64,000 nt of DNA from Cordylochernes scorpioides (Eukaryota > Arthropoda > Arachnida > Pseudoscorpiones > Chernetidae): NCBI GenBank assembly GCA_030710605.1, contig CP092865.1, forward strand, positions 29,668,190 through 29,732,189. The letters are read 5' to 3'. Made by a program: the position numbers and the translations under genes. How positions within the stretch are numbered: position 1 is the stretch's first letter; each line of letters starts with the position of its first letter. Under the pieces are notes generated by a model, which made no database searches, was not told the origin of the DNA, and saw nothing but the letters and a program-made list of their open reading frames with translations. This document shows positions 21,601 to 32,702 of this stretch, piece by piece.

Positions 21601-22020
21601 TCATGGGAGATTTGACTTATTATTTTCAGCCGATATTAGTAGAAAAAGTCGGCGTTTGTACTTGAATATTATTTTTTCTTTGTAAAACCTATGGATAATG
21701 TTAAAAACACATCACTGACATATTTTAATATACGTACTTCAAAATATTTCTTTAGAATTTCATTTGAATGTGTATTTATATAGCTATGAATAAACTTTAA
21801 TTATGCTAAAATTTGTCTGAAATAAAATGAAATCAATCATTAGTCGATATTTATTCTAATAAACGAAGCTTTGCAATCAATAATCCTCATTTGAACTGTC
21901 AGGGTAGGTTTTTGTCCAGATGTTCATTACCTTGATAGACTCGAGGTTTCAGAGCTGGTTTTCCACTAGTGCAGTTACAATGACACCTCTTCTCTTTATT
22001 TCCCACTATTCTTCTTCTTA

Positions 22021-22280
22021 ATGGTCTCCTGAGTCTTCTCATTTCAAGTCTTTGCCCTGGGATCTTCCCATCTCACTGATGGTCTCCCGATATTTCTCAC
22101 TACAAGTCTTGGTCCTGGGATCTTCCCATCTCACTGATGGTCTCCCAAGATTTCTCACTACAAGTCTTGGTCCTGGGATCTTCCCATCTCACTGATGGTC
22201 TCCCAATATTTCTCACTACAAGTCTTGGTCCTGGGATCTTCCCATCTCACTGATGGTCTCCCGAGACTTCTCACAACATA
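22021..22280. repeat. 58-bp tandem repeat, ~4.5 copies
   Basis: ATGGTCTCC recurs at 22021, 22079, 22137, 22195 and 22253, spacing exactly 58 bp, with few differences among the central units. Confidence 0.92.
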
Positions 22281-24656
22281 TATATATTGGAAATCATTTA
22301 GTGACTCTGATGGCTCAGCGGTTCTCCTCATTCATTCTATATATCCGGCTCGTCTCATTTATCATACTTTGATTTATTAAGGAAGCAACATCCATAATAT
22401 CAGAACATTTTGTTATCTCAGGTAGTCTTGACATATGTTCAAGTTTACATTTATCCTTTTTGTTTCTCAATTGAGTCAATTTTAGGGTTTTCTTCTTTTA
22501 TTGGCGGTGTTTCAAGTTTCTCCTCAATACATTAGTGAAGGTGAAATATAACTGTCTCTTTCTTGTAAATTATCTTTATCAATGCCATTTATTTAGTTAA
22601 ATGCCTACTATATGCCGCTATTGGTCTTCTTTACACTTCTGAGAAGTCCATATATACTCAAATACCATCCCCAAGATTCTCATTGCGATAATATAGGATA
22701 TATAAAGACAAATGTTCAATGCTGATTGAACTTCTTATTAATCAAGCTGGTCAAATATGTCTAAATGTCTCATCACTGATGAGAACCAGATCTTTCTAAT
22801 AAAATTATACAATAATAAAATTATAAGACAATGAAAAACTATAGAATAATGAAATTATAGAATTATGTATATATGATTGTGTTAAACAATAAAATTAAAC
22901 GTCTATTATTACTAGATGTTAAGTAGATAGTTTAGAACGTGTCAGTAATGTTTTTACATCAGAAAAAAAAAGAAATAGCCTCATGTTGTAAATAATTCTT
23001 TTATGTCTTCTGAAATGGCTGCAAATTCCGTCTACAGACTATTATATACTTCCGACTATAGTCCTTGGTGAGAAATGATGGAAGAAATAAACGAATTCAA
23101 CAACAAATTGTCCCGACCTTGATGCAATTGGTAATTTCTCCATGTTTTTCAAGTCTACTTTGGAAATTTTCCTTATAAGGTTTATTTCCCTTCAATCCGT
23201 ATAGTTATCGTCCATACGTTTGATATAGTTGTTAAATAGAAACTTTTTTGGTAGTTTTTAAACGATTTCCACAATCCTGAAAAAACAACTTTTATTTAAG
23301 AAATAATTCTAATTTGAATTTAAGTCAATATGATAGTCATACAAAACAGAAATATTAGAATAAAATTGAAAACAATTCCAAATTTACAAATAGAAGCTTC
23401 CATTTTACCAGTATGGACATGTCATTTGAAAATGCTACAGGATCATAGACCTTTTTTTTAACCATACAACGGCACATATAGCTGATTCTGTAAATATTCT
23501 AAATATATAATACACAATATATATAAAATAAATTTCAATATAAAATATTTACACACCTTTCTATATTTAAATCTTTAATATATTATAAAACCTCATGGCA
23601 ATTTGGCTAGAAGACTTAAAAGTATATATGAAAATATAACCAAAACTGGTTGATATCGTTTTGATATCAGAATATGCAAATATATCACAATTATTTTGTT
23701 AGATATTTTGCTTATGTATATAACTTAACGAAAGATATTTCCGTAAAGATTGAGGCTGCCTGGCCGGAATTCATAGTTCTTCAAATTACACACAAAGCCC
23801 TTATTAAGACGTTAGTCTTATACAGATTCTCCGTACAAGGTGCAATAACAGGAAAGAGCAGCACAGGAAACCAGTAGTTCCGCAACTGTATACAATTATT
23901 AGTAATAAGGAAAAGTAAGATTTAATATGAAAGGTCGACGCCATCGCCTCAAGTCTTCAATTCCATAAGCGCGGAGCAGAAATAGGAACTAAGTTATTTA
24001 GTTCGCCATAAATATCGCATCCAGACACAAAAAGGAGGTAGTTCTTCAAATTAAGATACTTAAAAAATATTATTGTTTAATTATTGTGTTCCTCTTTACA
24101 CCTCTGGAAAGCATATATGACGATCTATCTGCCCACCTGAGAAATTTAGAATGTCTGGGTCTGAATACTGAGATGGCAGGCATGTTTCTATGCCCATTGG
24201 TTGAACTCAGTCTGCTCTTGGACGCACAGATAAAGTAATAAATCGTGACAATTTAGCTAGAAAATTCTAATATATAAATGTAAATATTTCAATTATTTTG
24301 TTAGCTTTCTTCTGTTACATGTATTTATATAACTCTTAGCGAAAAATATTTTTAGTGTGTATTTATTGTGTTACTCTTTACACCGCCTTATTTCTCAAAT
24401 TCTTGATTAAAGTTAATAATTGTATTATTGTACATATAAATTAATTTTGAAATTTTTAATCATTTAATTTAATTTATATTCTGGAAATGTCTTTCAGAGA
24501 TAGCTATCGTAAAATTGCGGAAAACATGCTCCACCAAGAATATTGATTGGTAAATCATCTACATTGGTATTGAACAAGATTTTAGCGCATATAATATATT
24601 TTAAGTAATCAAATTATTCAATGAATTTGTATTCAAATAATATATATATATATATA
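22281..24656. other. no gene seen
   Basis: Long AT-rich stretch with short ORFs only. 23753-23790 repeats the block found at 19270. A (TA)n run ends the stretch at 24640. Confidence 0.5.
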
Positions 24657-24767
24657 AAATGGCATATCCTGACCAGGAGCACATCTGGTGGAACAGAAAT
24701 CAACTAAACATTGATTTAGCCTGTTCCCTGATATTTGGCCAACCCAATTTCTTGATAAATCAAGAAA

Positions 24768-24822
24768 AGCCATCCACGAACGCGTTTCGCGCTTTTTGGC
24801 GCTCGTCAGCGTGGAGTAGGCT
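24768..24822 (-). ncRNA. type I hammerhead ribozyme, copy 1
   Basis: Minus-strand copy, identical to 25119-25173 and to the plus-strand copy at 25570-25624, where the structure is described. Confidence 0.82.
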
Positions 24823-25118
24823 GAACCATTGAGACCAAAAAATATTTTTTGATCCCAATGGCCTCCTTAAAAACCAAGAAATGGGTATTTAAGGCCAAAC
24901 TTGCGTAAATACGCTTAGCACATTAAAAAACGAAATAAAAAAATAAAAGATAAAAAGATCAGGTGTTGAAATCAATATAAAAAATGGCATATCCTGACCA
25001 GGAGCACATGTGCTTTACAGAAGGCAGAGCGCCATCTGGTGGAACAGAAATCAACTAAACATTGATTTAGCCTGTTCCCTGATATTTGGCCAACCCAATT
25101 TCTTGATAAATCAAGAAA

Positions 25119-25173
25119 AGCCATCCACGAACGCGTTTCGCGCTTTTTGGCGCTCGTCAGCGTGGAGTAGGCT
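25119..25173 (-). ncRNA. type I hammerhead ribozyme, copy 2
   Basis: Minus-strand copy, 351 nt from copy 1. Cleavage at both on one transcript would release a 351-nt RNA. Confidence 0.82.
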
Positions 25174-25569
25174 GAACCATTGAGACCAAAAAATATGTTT
25201 TGATCCCAATGGCCTCCTGAAAAACCAAGAAATGGGTATTTAAGGCCAAACTTGCGTAAATACACTTAGCACATTAAAAAATTATCAAGAAATTGGGTTG
25301 GCCAAATATCAGGGAACAGGCTAAATCAATGTTTAGTTGATTTCTGTTCCACCAGATGGCGCTCTGCCTTCTGTAAAGCACATGTGCTCCTGGTCAGGAT
25401 ATGCCATTTTTTATATTGATTTCAACACCTGATCTTTTTATCTTTTATTTTTTTATTTCGTTTTTTTAATGTGCTAAGCGTATTTACGCAAGTTTGGCCT
25501 TAAATACCCATTTCTTGGTTTTTCAGGAGGCCATTGGGATCAAAAAATATTTTTTGGTCTCAATGGTTC

Positions 25570-25624
25570 AGCCTACTCCACGCTGACGAGCGCCAAAAAG
25601 CGCGAAACGCGTTCGTGGATGGCT
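25570..25624 (+). ncRNA. type I hammerhead ribozyme, copy 3
   Basis: In order: outer stem I AGCC (25570-25573), internal loop TACT, inner stem I CCACG (25578-25582), core CTGACGA (25583-25589), stem II GCGC-CAAAAA-GCGC (25590-25603), core GAAA (25604-25607), very short stem III in CGCGT, U at 25613 as the cleavage-site base, inner stem I CGTGG (25614-25618), internal loop AT, outer stem I GGCT (25621-25624). All invariant bases are present. An internal loop in stem I facing the stem II loop suits the known tertiary contact. The minimal stem III is as reported for Penelope-like and retrozyme hammerheads, which are thought to act as dimers. Confidence 0.85.
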
Positions 25625-25820
25625 TTTCTTGATTTATCAAGAAATTGGGTTGGCCAAATATCAGGGAACAGGCTAAATCAATGTTTAGTTGATTTCTGTT
25701 CCACCAGATGGCGCTCTGCCTTCTGTAAAGCACATGTGCTCCTGGTCAGGATATGCCATTTTTTATATTGATTTCAACACCTGATCTTTTTATCTTTTAT
25801 TTTTTTATTTCGTTTTTTAA

Positions 25821-26050
25821 TATATATATATATAAAAGTCAATTTCTGTCTGTCTGTTTCGCGATAAACTCAAAAACTACTGAACCAATTGGTACCAAAT
25901 TTTGCATGTCGCTTTTTATAAACCTGAGGAAATTTTTCGGCTGCATTTTGATTAGTATTTTTGGCTATTTATTTTTTTCATTTGAAGAACTTTTTTTTAC
26001 GCGGACTAATCCGGAATGGAATGAATACCTAAATATGGCCTTTTTTTTAA
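25821..26050 (+). mobile_element. Helitron 5'-end-like fragment
   Basis: TATATATATAAAAGTC followed by a tctgtctgtctg run and gcgataaactcaaaaactac has the look of Helitron 5' ends (compare 26163 and 54121). No TC start is visible because the ribozyme array abuts it. It breaks off before the tRNA-Gly. Confidence 0.5.
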
Positions 26051-26121
26051 GCATCGGTGGTTCAATGGTAGAATGCTCGCCTGCCACGCGGGCGGCCCGG
26101 GTTCGATTCCCGACCGATGCA
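26051..26121 (+). tRNA. tRNA-Gly (anticodon GCC), two substitutions
   Basis: Same 71-nt gene as the other three but with CAATGGTAG in the D arm and a G-to-A change at the base of the T stem (CCCGA in place of CCCGG), which breaks one pair. Followed by T7. It may be a functional variant or a decaying copy. Confidence 0.88.
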
Positions 26122-26162
26122 TTTTTTTAAAACAATTTTTAAAATTCTTTTATATTATATCT

Positions 26163-26700
26163 TCTATATATATAAAAATGAATGTTTGTATGTTTGTCTG
26201 TTTGTTTGTTTGTTTGTTTGTTGGTTTGTATGTCCGGTATACAAATTCGCAGTAGTTCACTAATTCAAACCAAAATTTCCATACATAGGTAAAAAAAATA
26301 CGGGAAAGACGATAGGCTATTTAAAAAAATATATATAAATCAATTATTAAAACTATATATTTTTAGTCAGAAAATGATAAGGACGATATTGCTGTATCAT
26401 GTTTGATTATCAGATACAAAATTATATCGGGAAATATTCCAAAAAGCAGAGACCACGGGTGAAACCAGTTCATTATTTTGTAGGCAGGAACAAAATTTTA
26501 ACAGAAAAACATTCATTCGAGCAGAAAACAAAAGCCAGATCATCTTTCTATAAAAATATCGCTTCTCAGACACAGAGTTTGGAGCGGGACGTTTCACAAG
26601 AGTGACATCCACGGCGCCAATTTATAATTGTAACGAATAGTATTTGAATAAAAACATTTAATCGGGTAAAACCCGGGCGTTGCCCGGGTCATTCGGCTAG
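26163..26700 (+). mobile_element. non-autonomous Helitron, 538 bp
   Basis: Starts TCTATATATATAAAAATG, has a gtttgtttg run at the 5' side, and ends with hairpin CCCGGGCGTTGCCCGGG, spacer TCATTCGG and CTAG (26697-26700), followed by T. The body shares over 200 bp with 54540-54832. Short ORFs inside are not transposase. Confidence 0.8.
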
Positions 26701-27959
26701 TATATATATATATATAATATGTGTGTACTAATATCTGTATTTGATAAATACATATGTAGTTCTGATAATTTTTGCCCTAACCTAAATATCCGGACACACT
26801 CCATATAAACAACCTAAAAACTCTGGGAATGATGATGCGGTCGACTAGTTGGTCACTAATGCATGTCACTAATGTGTCGCCATGAATATTTGACCGCGGT
26901 AACAAAACGAGGTCGTTAACTCTGCTCCAATAGAATGCAGGACTTGACCTGGATGACCGCCATGGAACCTCCTAGAACGTTGTCTTCTTTCACAAAGATC
27001 TATCGCCCTCTGGAGAACGTTTTTACATTGCCCTCGAGATGGCATTGGAATATGGTGGAGAGTCATTTCTTTAAAACAATCATAACAATTAATACCATCA
27101 CTCTATCCTTGTCTATAGTTTGTTTTCTTTATTTACACATTTAAGTGCTCTCACGTACATTTTCTCTGAAATACCATTTTAGTGATCAATCAAGAGATTT
27201 CAATGACTATATTGTTTGTTGATGTACAATTTTCATCACGCTAACGAAGGGAGAACTTTTCGAAACGAACACGTGTTTGACTTTTCTGGTTTTATTAAGA
27301 AAACGTGCTCAATATTTGGTAATTAAACCGAAGTTTATTTTTATATGTATATCAATTGCAGCATTCAAATACATGATTAGGGAATGCTATTTTGAGATGA
27401 TAAATACTTGTTTATATTTCATTATCCTTACTTATAGCTTTTAAAAAAGATTCTGCCTTTTCCTCTCTTACCAAAACAATGCAAATGACTCCGAAAACAC
27501 AAGGTTTTACTAACGTGAATGTGGGCCTAACTTAATTGTTTCATCAAAGGTACATGATTATTATTTATGGCGATAATAATTATATAGAAGAGTGGCGTTT
27601 ATTCATTGATACTTTAGAAGTTGGTTTGAAAGCTGTTATCCACAACGGTAATAAGTCTCCATCAGTGTCAGTATCCCATGCATACATGTATCAACATGAA
27701 ATAAACTTTAAAATGATAAAAATCCTTTTGAAAAAAATATAGAATACAACAGATATGGTCGAGAATATTCAACGATTTGAAAGTCATTGCTCTCTTGAGT
27801 GGATTACAGCTTGGATATACAAATTATTGTGGTTTTCAGTCTGAGTGGAATAGTAGAATTAGATAAAGGCATTACATAAAAAAGAGCTCACCAAACCGTG
27901 AAATATTTACCCCGGGATATAAAAATATTGTAAATCCTTCCCAAATTGATTAAGAAAAT
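26701..27959. other. no gene; contains a ribozyme relic
   Basis: AT-rich; the only notable object is the hammerhead relic at 27237-27275. Short ORFs have no recognisable features. Confidence 0.5.
27237..27275 (+). ncRNA. degenerate hammerhead ribozyme relic
   Basis: CACG, CTAACGA (G of CTGANGA lost), a weak stem II, GAAA, and CGTG pairing back to CACG. The cacgctaacga and ttgacttttct flanks parallel the retrozyme unit. Probably inactive. Confidence 0.5.
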
Positions 27960-28395
27960 ATTTACCTACCACCATTACTTATTAAACTGGGTAAAACGAA
28001 GCACTTAGTCAAGGCAATGGATCGAAACACCAGTGGATTTGCCTATCTAAAACGAAAATTTCCTAGCATAAGTAATACGAAAATTAAAGAAGGCATTTTC
28101 GTTGGACCTCATATTCTAGAATTGCTGCAGGACGAAAATTTTCAAAATAGCCTGAATGAAGTTGAAGCCGCAGTGGGAAATTCCTTTAGTAAAATTTACA
28201 AGAACTTAAGAAGTGTCCAGGCCGAATATTACAGTGACATATTTGGTAATCTGTTGCTTTCCTACTAAGCACTGGGATGTAACATGTCGCTCAAAATCCA
28301 TTTTCCTTGATTTAAAATTTGGATATACTTCCAGGCAATCTTGGTGCAGTTAGTGATGAGCATGATGAGAGGTTTCATAAAGATCGGTAAAAGGA
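27960..28395 (+). pseudogene. fragment of a repetitive arthropod ORF of unknown function
   Basis: An open frame from about 27960 (LPPLLIKLGKTKHLVKAMD) continues through the ATG at 28017 to a stop at 28268. Past the stop, LGCNMSLKIHF and, in a shifted frame, NLGAVSDEHDERFHKD follow. From memory, these phrases in this order belong to a protein family found in many copies in arthropod genomes, often annotated as hypothetical; its role is unknown to me and it may derive from a transposon. The in-frame stop and shift mark it as broken. Confidence 0.6.
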
Positions 28396-28737
28396 CAAAT
28401 AGAATCCCAGTATACTTGCTGACAAACTGCTTGACACTCAATAGGTATGTACCATATGAAAAATATAGAAGAAAATTCTCTGTCACGCATGATATTTTTT
28501 TAAGAATTGCAAAATAATATGTACACAAAATATATTTATAAAATATAAATTAAAAATATAATTAATAAAAATAACTTTTTTCATGTGTAGGCCGCTCTCT
28601 ATGTATTAAAATGAACATTGTCCTCAAATTTTAAGAGGGAGTCATTCTGACACCTTGCGTGATATGCAACTAATCAAATTAATTTATTCAAAAATGTTAA
28701 CGTCACTTGAATACAGTATATTCGTTTACAAAAATGT

Positions 28738-28896
28738 AAGAAAATTCGAAACTATTTTAGGCGCGTAAGATTCTTTTTGAAATTAAACAATTTCTACTGC
28801 CCTTACTGCAATGGAGAATTATATGCAGTAAGGGCAGTAGAAATTGTTTAATTTCAAAAAGAATCTTACGCGTCTAAAATAGTTTCGAATTTTCAT
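28738..28896. repeat. foldback element, ~66-bp arms
   Basis: Arms 28738-28803 and 28830-28896 are near-perfect reverse complements, with a ~26-bp loop. The same arm sequence (GCGT..gattctttttgaaattaaacaa) forms the outer arms of the larger foldback at 55082-55556. Confidence 0.85.
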
Positions 28897-29890
28897 AACA
28901 TATGGCGCGCTAGTGCATCATAACAAAAATATATAATGAAAAAATGTTGTCAGGAAAATACCATGGGCGATACAAAATTTCAGACACAATTTCCGAATTC
29001 AGCACGAAAAGTTACGTTAGAAACACTATCAATGTTTCTTGTGAAAAGATTGTGTTGACCAGTGTAATTAATTAATAAATATAAATAAATTTCATATTAT
29101 CAAACTTAAATATTATTTTAAAGAGGTTGAAAATTTTGTTTAAAATATAATTAGCTATTTAAAACCACGAGGAAATGAATAAAATAATAAAAGAGAAAAT
29201 TAATATGGAAGATAATCAATATATAAAATAACAAGAAGGAATTTTCTTTGAGATCATCTACGAATTAAGATGGAACTGATTTGTTAGCTCAATTCTATGT
29301 CTTATAGGATTACTATGAGTATATTCGGATATCAAGACCTTCAGGATGAATATTTTCTGCTATGAAACTATGTTGCGAAAGTAGAATGCGATTTCTTGCA
29401 TATTGGATATTTTTGTTTACTTCAGAAAATAAAATAATTGCGTCCTTTTGTTTCAAGCCGCTATCAAAGCCACCGTATCCCAGTTTCCAGGAATTTCCCA
29501 AGGAAGCGGAACATAGGGACTGATTAAGACAAATTGTTGATAGCTTAAAAATAAGTGGCCTAAAAAGAATTCCTTCACTCTCTAAACACATATGTGATAT
29601 GTCAAAGCGCATAATTATGAAAAGCAGCGACATTTTCAGAGACATAGCACTTGAAAGAACGCAAACAAACATATTTCCAAGCGAGATTTCAGGCACCAAG
29701 CATGAAATTCAACAAAATTGTCGTTGCTATTATAAATATACATACAATATAGAATATAATATAATATTTTTTCAAAATTTTAATATTTATAATATATATC
29801 CCTCTACTTATATCTGTAAAATTTAATTATTCAAATTTTAAAATGTTGACAGAAACCTGACTCTCTGTTTCCATCTGTGCAAGGAACTGC
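28897..29890. other. no recognised gene; 128-codon minus ORF
   Basis: The frame at 29313-29699 (minus) is the longest here but matches no family I know. Its composition and lack of a conserved motif make it a weak candidate. Confidence 0.3.
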
Positions 29891-29898
29891 TATCACTG

Positions 29899-30755
29899 AA
29901 TGAGATTTTATTGATAACTTCTATATAAAATGTATTCGAAGGGATGCTGAATTTTATTGATGACTTCTATATAAAGCGTATCCACAGGAATGCTAGATTT
30001 TATATAAACTTCTATATAGGATGTATCTCTAGAGATTCTAAATTTTTACTGGTGCTTTCTTTAATGAATATATCTTCAGGGATGCTAGATTTTATTGGTG
30101 ACTTCTATATATAATTTATATTTAGGGATGCTAGATTTTATTGATAACTTCTGTATAGAATGTATCTTCAGGGATGCTAGATTTTATTGGTGACTTCTGT
30201 ATAGAATTTATCTTCAGGGATGCTAGATTTTATTGATAACTTCGATATTGAATGTATCTTCAGGGATGCTAGATTTTATTGGTGACTTCTGTATAGAATT
30301 TATCTTCAGAGATGCTAGATTTTATTGATAACTTCTATATTGAATGTATCTCCAGAGATGCTAGAATTTATTGGTGACTTCTATATTGAATATATCTCTA
30401 GAGATGCTAGATTTTATTGATGATTTCTAGATAGAATTATCTCTTCAGGGATACTAGATTTTATTGGTGACTTCTATAAAGAATGTATCTTCAGGGATGC
30501 TAGATTTTATTGGTGACATTCTGTATAGAATGTATTTATAGAGATGCTAGATTTTATTGATGATTTCTATATAGAATGCATCTCTAGAGATTCGAGATTT
30601 TATTGGTGACTTTTATATAGATTGTATCTATAGAGATGCTAGATTTTATTGATGACTTCAATATATAATGTATCTTCAGGGATGCTAGAATTTTATTGGT
30701 GAATTCTATATAAAATATATCTCCAAAGATGATATATATATTTTGATGACTTCTA
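29899..30755. repeat. 46-bp minisatellite, ~18 copies
   Basis: Unit gathers GATGCTAGATTTTATTG, ATAACTTCTATATAG and AATGTATCTTCAGG. Units alternate between ttgataactt and ttggtgactt in part, hinting at a two-unit higher order. Divergence grows toward both ends. Confidence 0.9.
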
Positions 30756-31219
30756 TATATGTAATGTACGCTGCAATATGCCTATATCTCAGTTGTTGTG
30801 AAAGTCAGAACATCGGCGCTAATATTATGGAAAAAGGTTATTTTGTCATTATGAAGATCCATTGCTCAACGGATAAGGCTCCATTTTCTGTGAGTTATTT
30901 CGAGGATTTACTTCTGCATTACTTTCTCTTAACTTTACTGCTCGCTGATTCTCAGTCAGAGTGGTTCTCAAGCGATCAAACGATGGCAATGTTAAAATAG
31001 AACTGGCAGGTTTAAATTAAGAAATACACACCTACGTTAAAAACCGTAGTTTTTCAGATAAGTTAAATTTGATAAAAGGTTGATGAAAGAAAGAAAATAA
31101 CAGGACAAAGATATGTCAAATAAAATATAAAAATTATACATTTTTCGAGGATTAACGATGCTTCATATTGGGTTCTGGACGCTTCTGCATTTTGGAAGAC
31201 CATTGAAACTATAAGACAC
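30756..31219. other. no gene seen
   Basis: AT-rich; an 85-codon ORF (30743-31000) overlaps the end of the minisatellite and is judged fortuitous. Confidence 0.45.
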
Positions 31220-31730
31220 AGGATAAACAAGCTGTAAAGATATCATTCCCCGATTTAAATAATTCTTATATCGAATTTATTTACACTTCACAAACTAGAG
31301 AACTGAATTTTTCTCCCATTTCATTAAACCATGAACATGAATTAGGTAGAGAAATTTCACTTACTGAAATCGATGTGAAAATTTCTATGTTAAAAGAGAT
31401 TAAAGAGTCAGACGTTGATAATATAATTGATGAAACAACAAGAGGGAATTACCAAACCAATACCGTTCAATTTTGAGAAATATTTCTTTGACAAGATCTT
31501 AGAACTCGGCACAATTCCCTCCAGTGGTTCCAGACAGTGATCAACCTTATCTTCGAAAACGGTGCCCCAAAGAATCCCTCTAATTATACTGATTTGCAAT
31601 AATTATTAATATCACAAAACTCTCTTCTAATCTTGCTGGATGTTATATTAAACAGATAGATCCAACATAGATGGATTATTACTGAAAATAAGGTTTGATT
31701 CATGAAGGTATACACTCAGCCTTTCCTCGT

Positions 31731-31945
31731 CCTTCAATGCCTTCCTCTACTGAGGGTGGGCCACATGGTCTCTCCATATCTCCCTCCTTCAATGCCTTCC
31801 TCTACTGAGGGTGGGCCACATGGTCTCTCCATATCTCCCTCCTTCAATGCCTTCCTCTACTGAGGGTGAGCCACATGGTCTCTCCATATCTCCCTCCTCC
31901 AATGCCTTCCTCTACTGAGGGTGGGCCACATGGTCTCTCCATACT
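31731..31945. repeat. 55-bp tandem repeat, ~4 copies
   Basis: CTTCAATGCCTTCCTCTACT, GAGGGTGGGCCACATGG and TCTCTCCATATCTCC recur every 55 bp with few changes. Lies inside the LINE relic. Confidence 0.92.
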
Positions 31946-32394
31946 TCCTCCGTCATCCTCTTCATCTCCTCGTAGGAGTGTCGTTCAGTCCAATGTTTTA
32001 GATCGTCTGTGTATTCCTGTCGTTTTTTCCCTTCGATCTCTTCCCCTGGAGCTTTCCTTTCAACACTGTCAGCAATGTCAATGTGCTCTTTCCTTCATCG
32101 CATTTTAAAACTTATATGCAACTCTTTTCCAATTGACACATAATGGGAAGGAGAAACCTGTTTGTAATTTTAGTGATATATAAAATGCCTTCGAATTTGT
32201 ATCTTTAGGCACCAACCAGCCGATCTCGGATTAAATAGCCGATTCATTAATCTTGTTCAAAATTACTGTAGGGACAATTTTATACTTAGATGGAATGGCA
32301 GGCAGAATCACAGAATTATAGAAATTCAAACGCAGAGGTATTACGAGGCAAACCTCTCTAACGTACTTATTTATCCTTTTTAAAATGATATCTA

Positions 32395-32702
32395 TGGGGT
32401 CGGTGGAAGGATGATCTAAACCGTTGGTTTTCGACCGCTACGACCCGGGATCGAATCCTGCACTGGACACTTTTTTCTTATCAAAATTTTCTAATTAAAA
32501 AAATGCTCCAATGACCCCGATTCTTGCTGAAGACCAACCCTACCAGCGATTGCAAGTAACCAAACGGAATCTGGCACATTTTTATAAGTGCAAAAGTCGA
32601 ACTGCTTTTCACATATGCAGACATATGGTGCACTTACAGTAAAAGTAGTCACCAACTTCTACCCACCATGATAATCATGGCCTGTACCACGTGTACTAGG
32701 GA
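32395..32702 (+). repeat. full-length SINE nested in LINE relic
   Basis: Head with ggtctaaaccgttggttttcg and B-box-like gggatcgaatcct, T-run, body, and the tgtactagggat end. Same family as 5994-6308. Target duplication unclear. Confidence 0.88.

Larger units (their letters stand above)
24657..25820. repeat. tandem/inverted array of a ~350-bp hammerhead-bearing unit (retrozyme-like)
   Basis: The unit runs from aaaatggcatatcctgacc to cgcttagcacatt plus an A-rich linker. Two units lie head-to-tail in one orientation (24657-25276; starts at 24659 and 24984). After a turn at about 25277-25283 the same sequence continues in inverse orientation to 25820 as a partial, a full and a partial unit. The first unit lacks ~27 bp between short CACAT/CATCTGG repeats. 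Each complete unit carries one copy of a 55-nt sequence fitting a type I hammerhead ribozyme; successive ribozymes are 351 nt apart. No protein is encoded. The array sits between TA-rich runs. Short tandem hammerhead units without ORFs match animal retrozymes and Penelope-type terminal repeats. Confidence 0.85.

Noticed and set aside
24972..25265. 97-codon minus ORF in the ribozyme array
   Set aside because: Runs straight through the hammerhead and repeat linker; does not stay open in the neighbouring unit.
29313..29699. 128-codon minus ORF as a host gene
   Set aside because: No recognisable motif; kept only as a note in the unassigned block.
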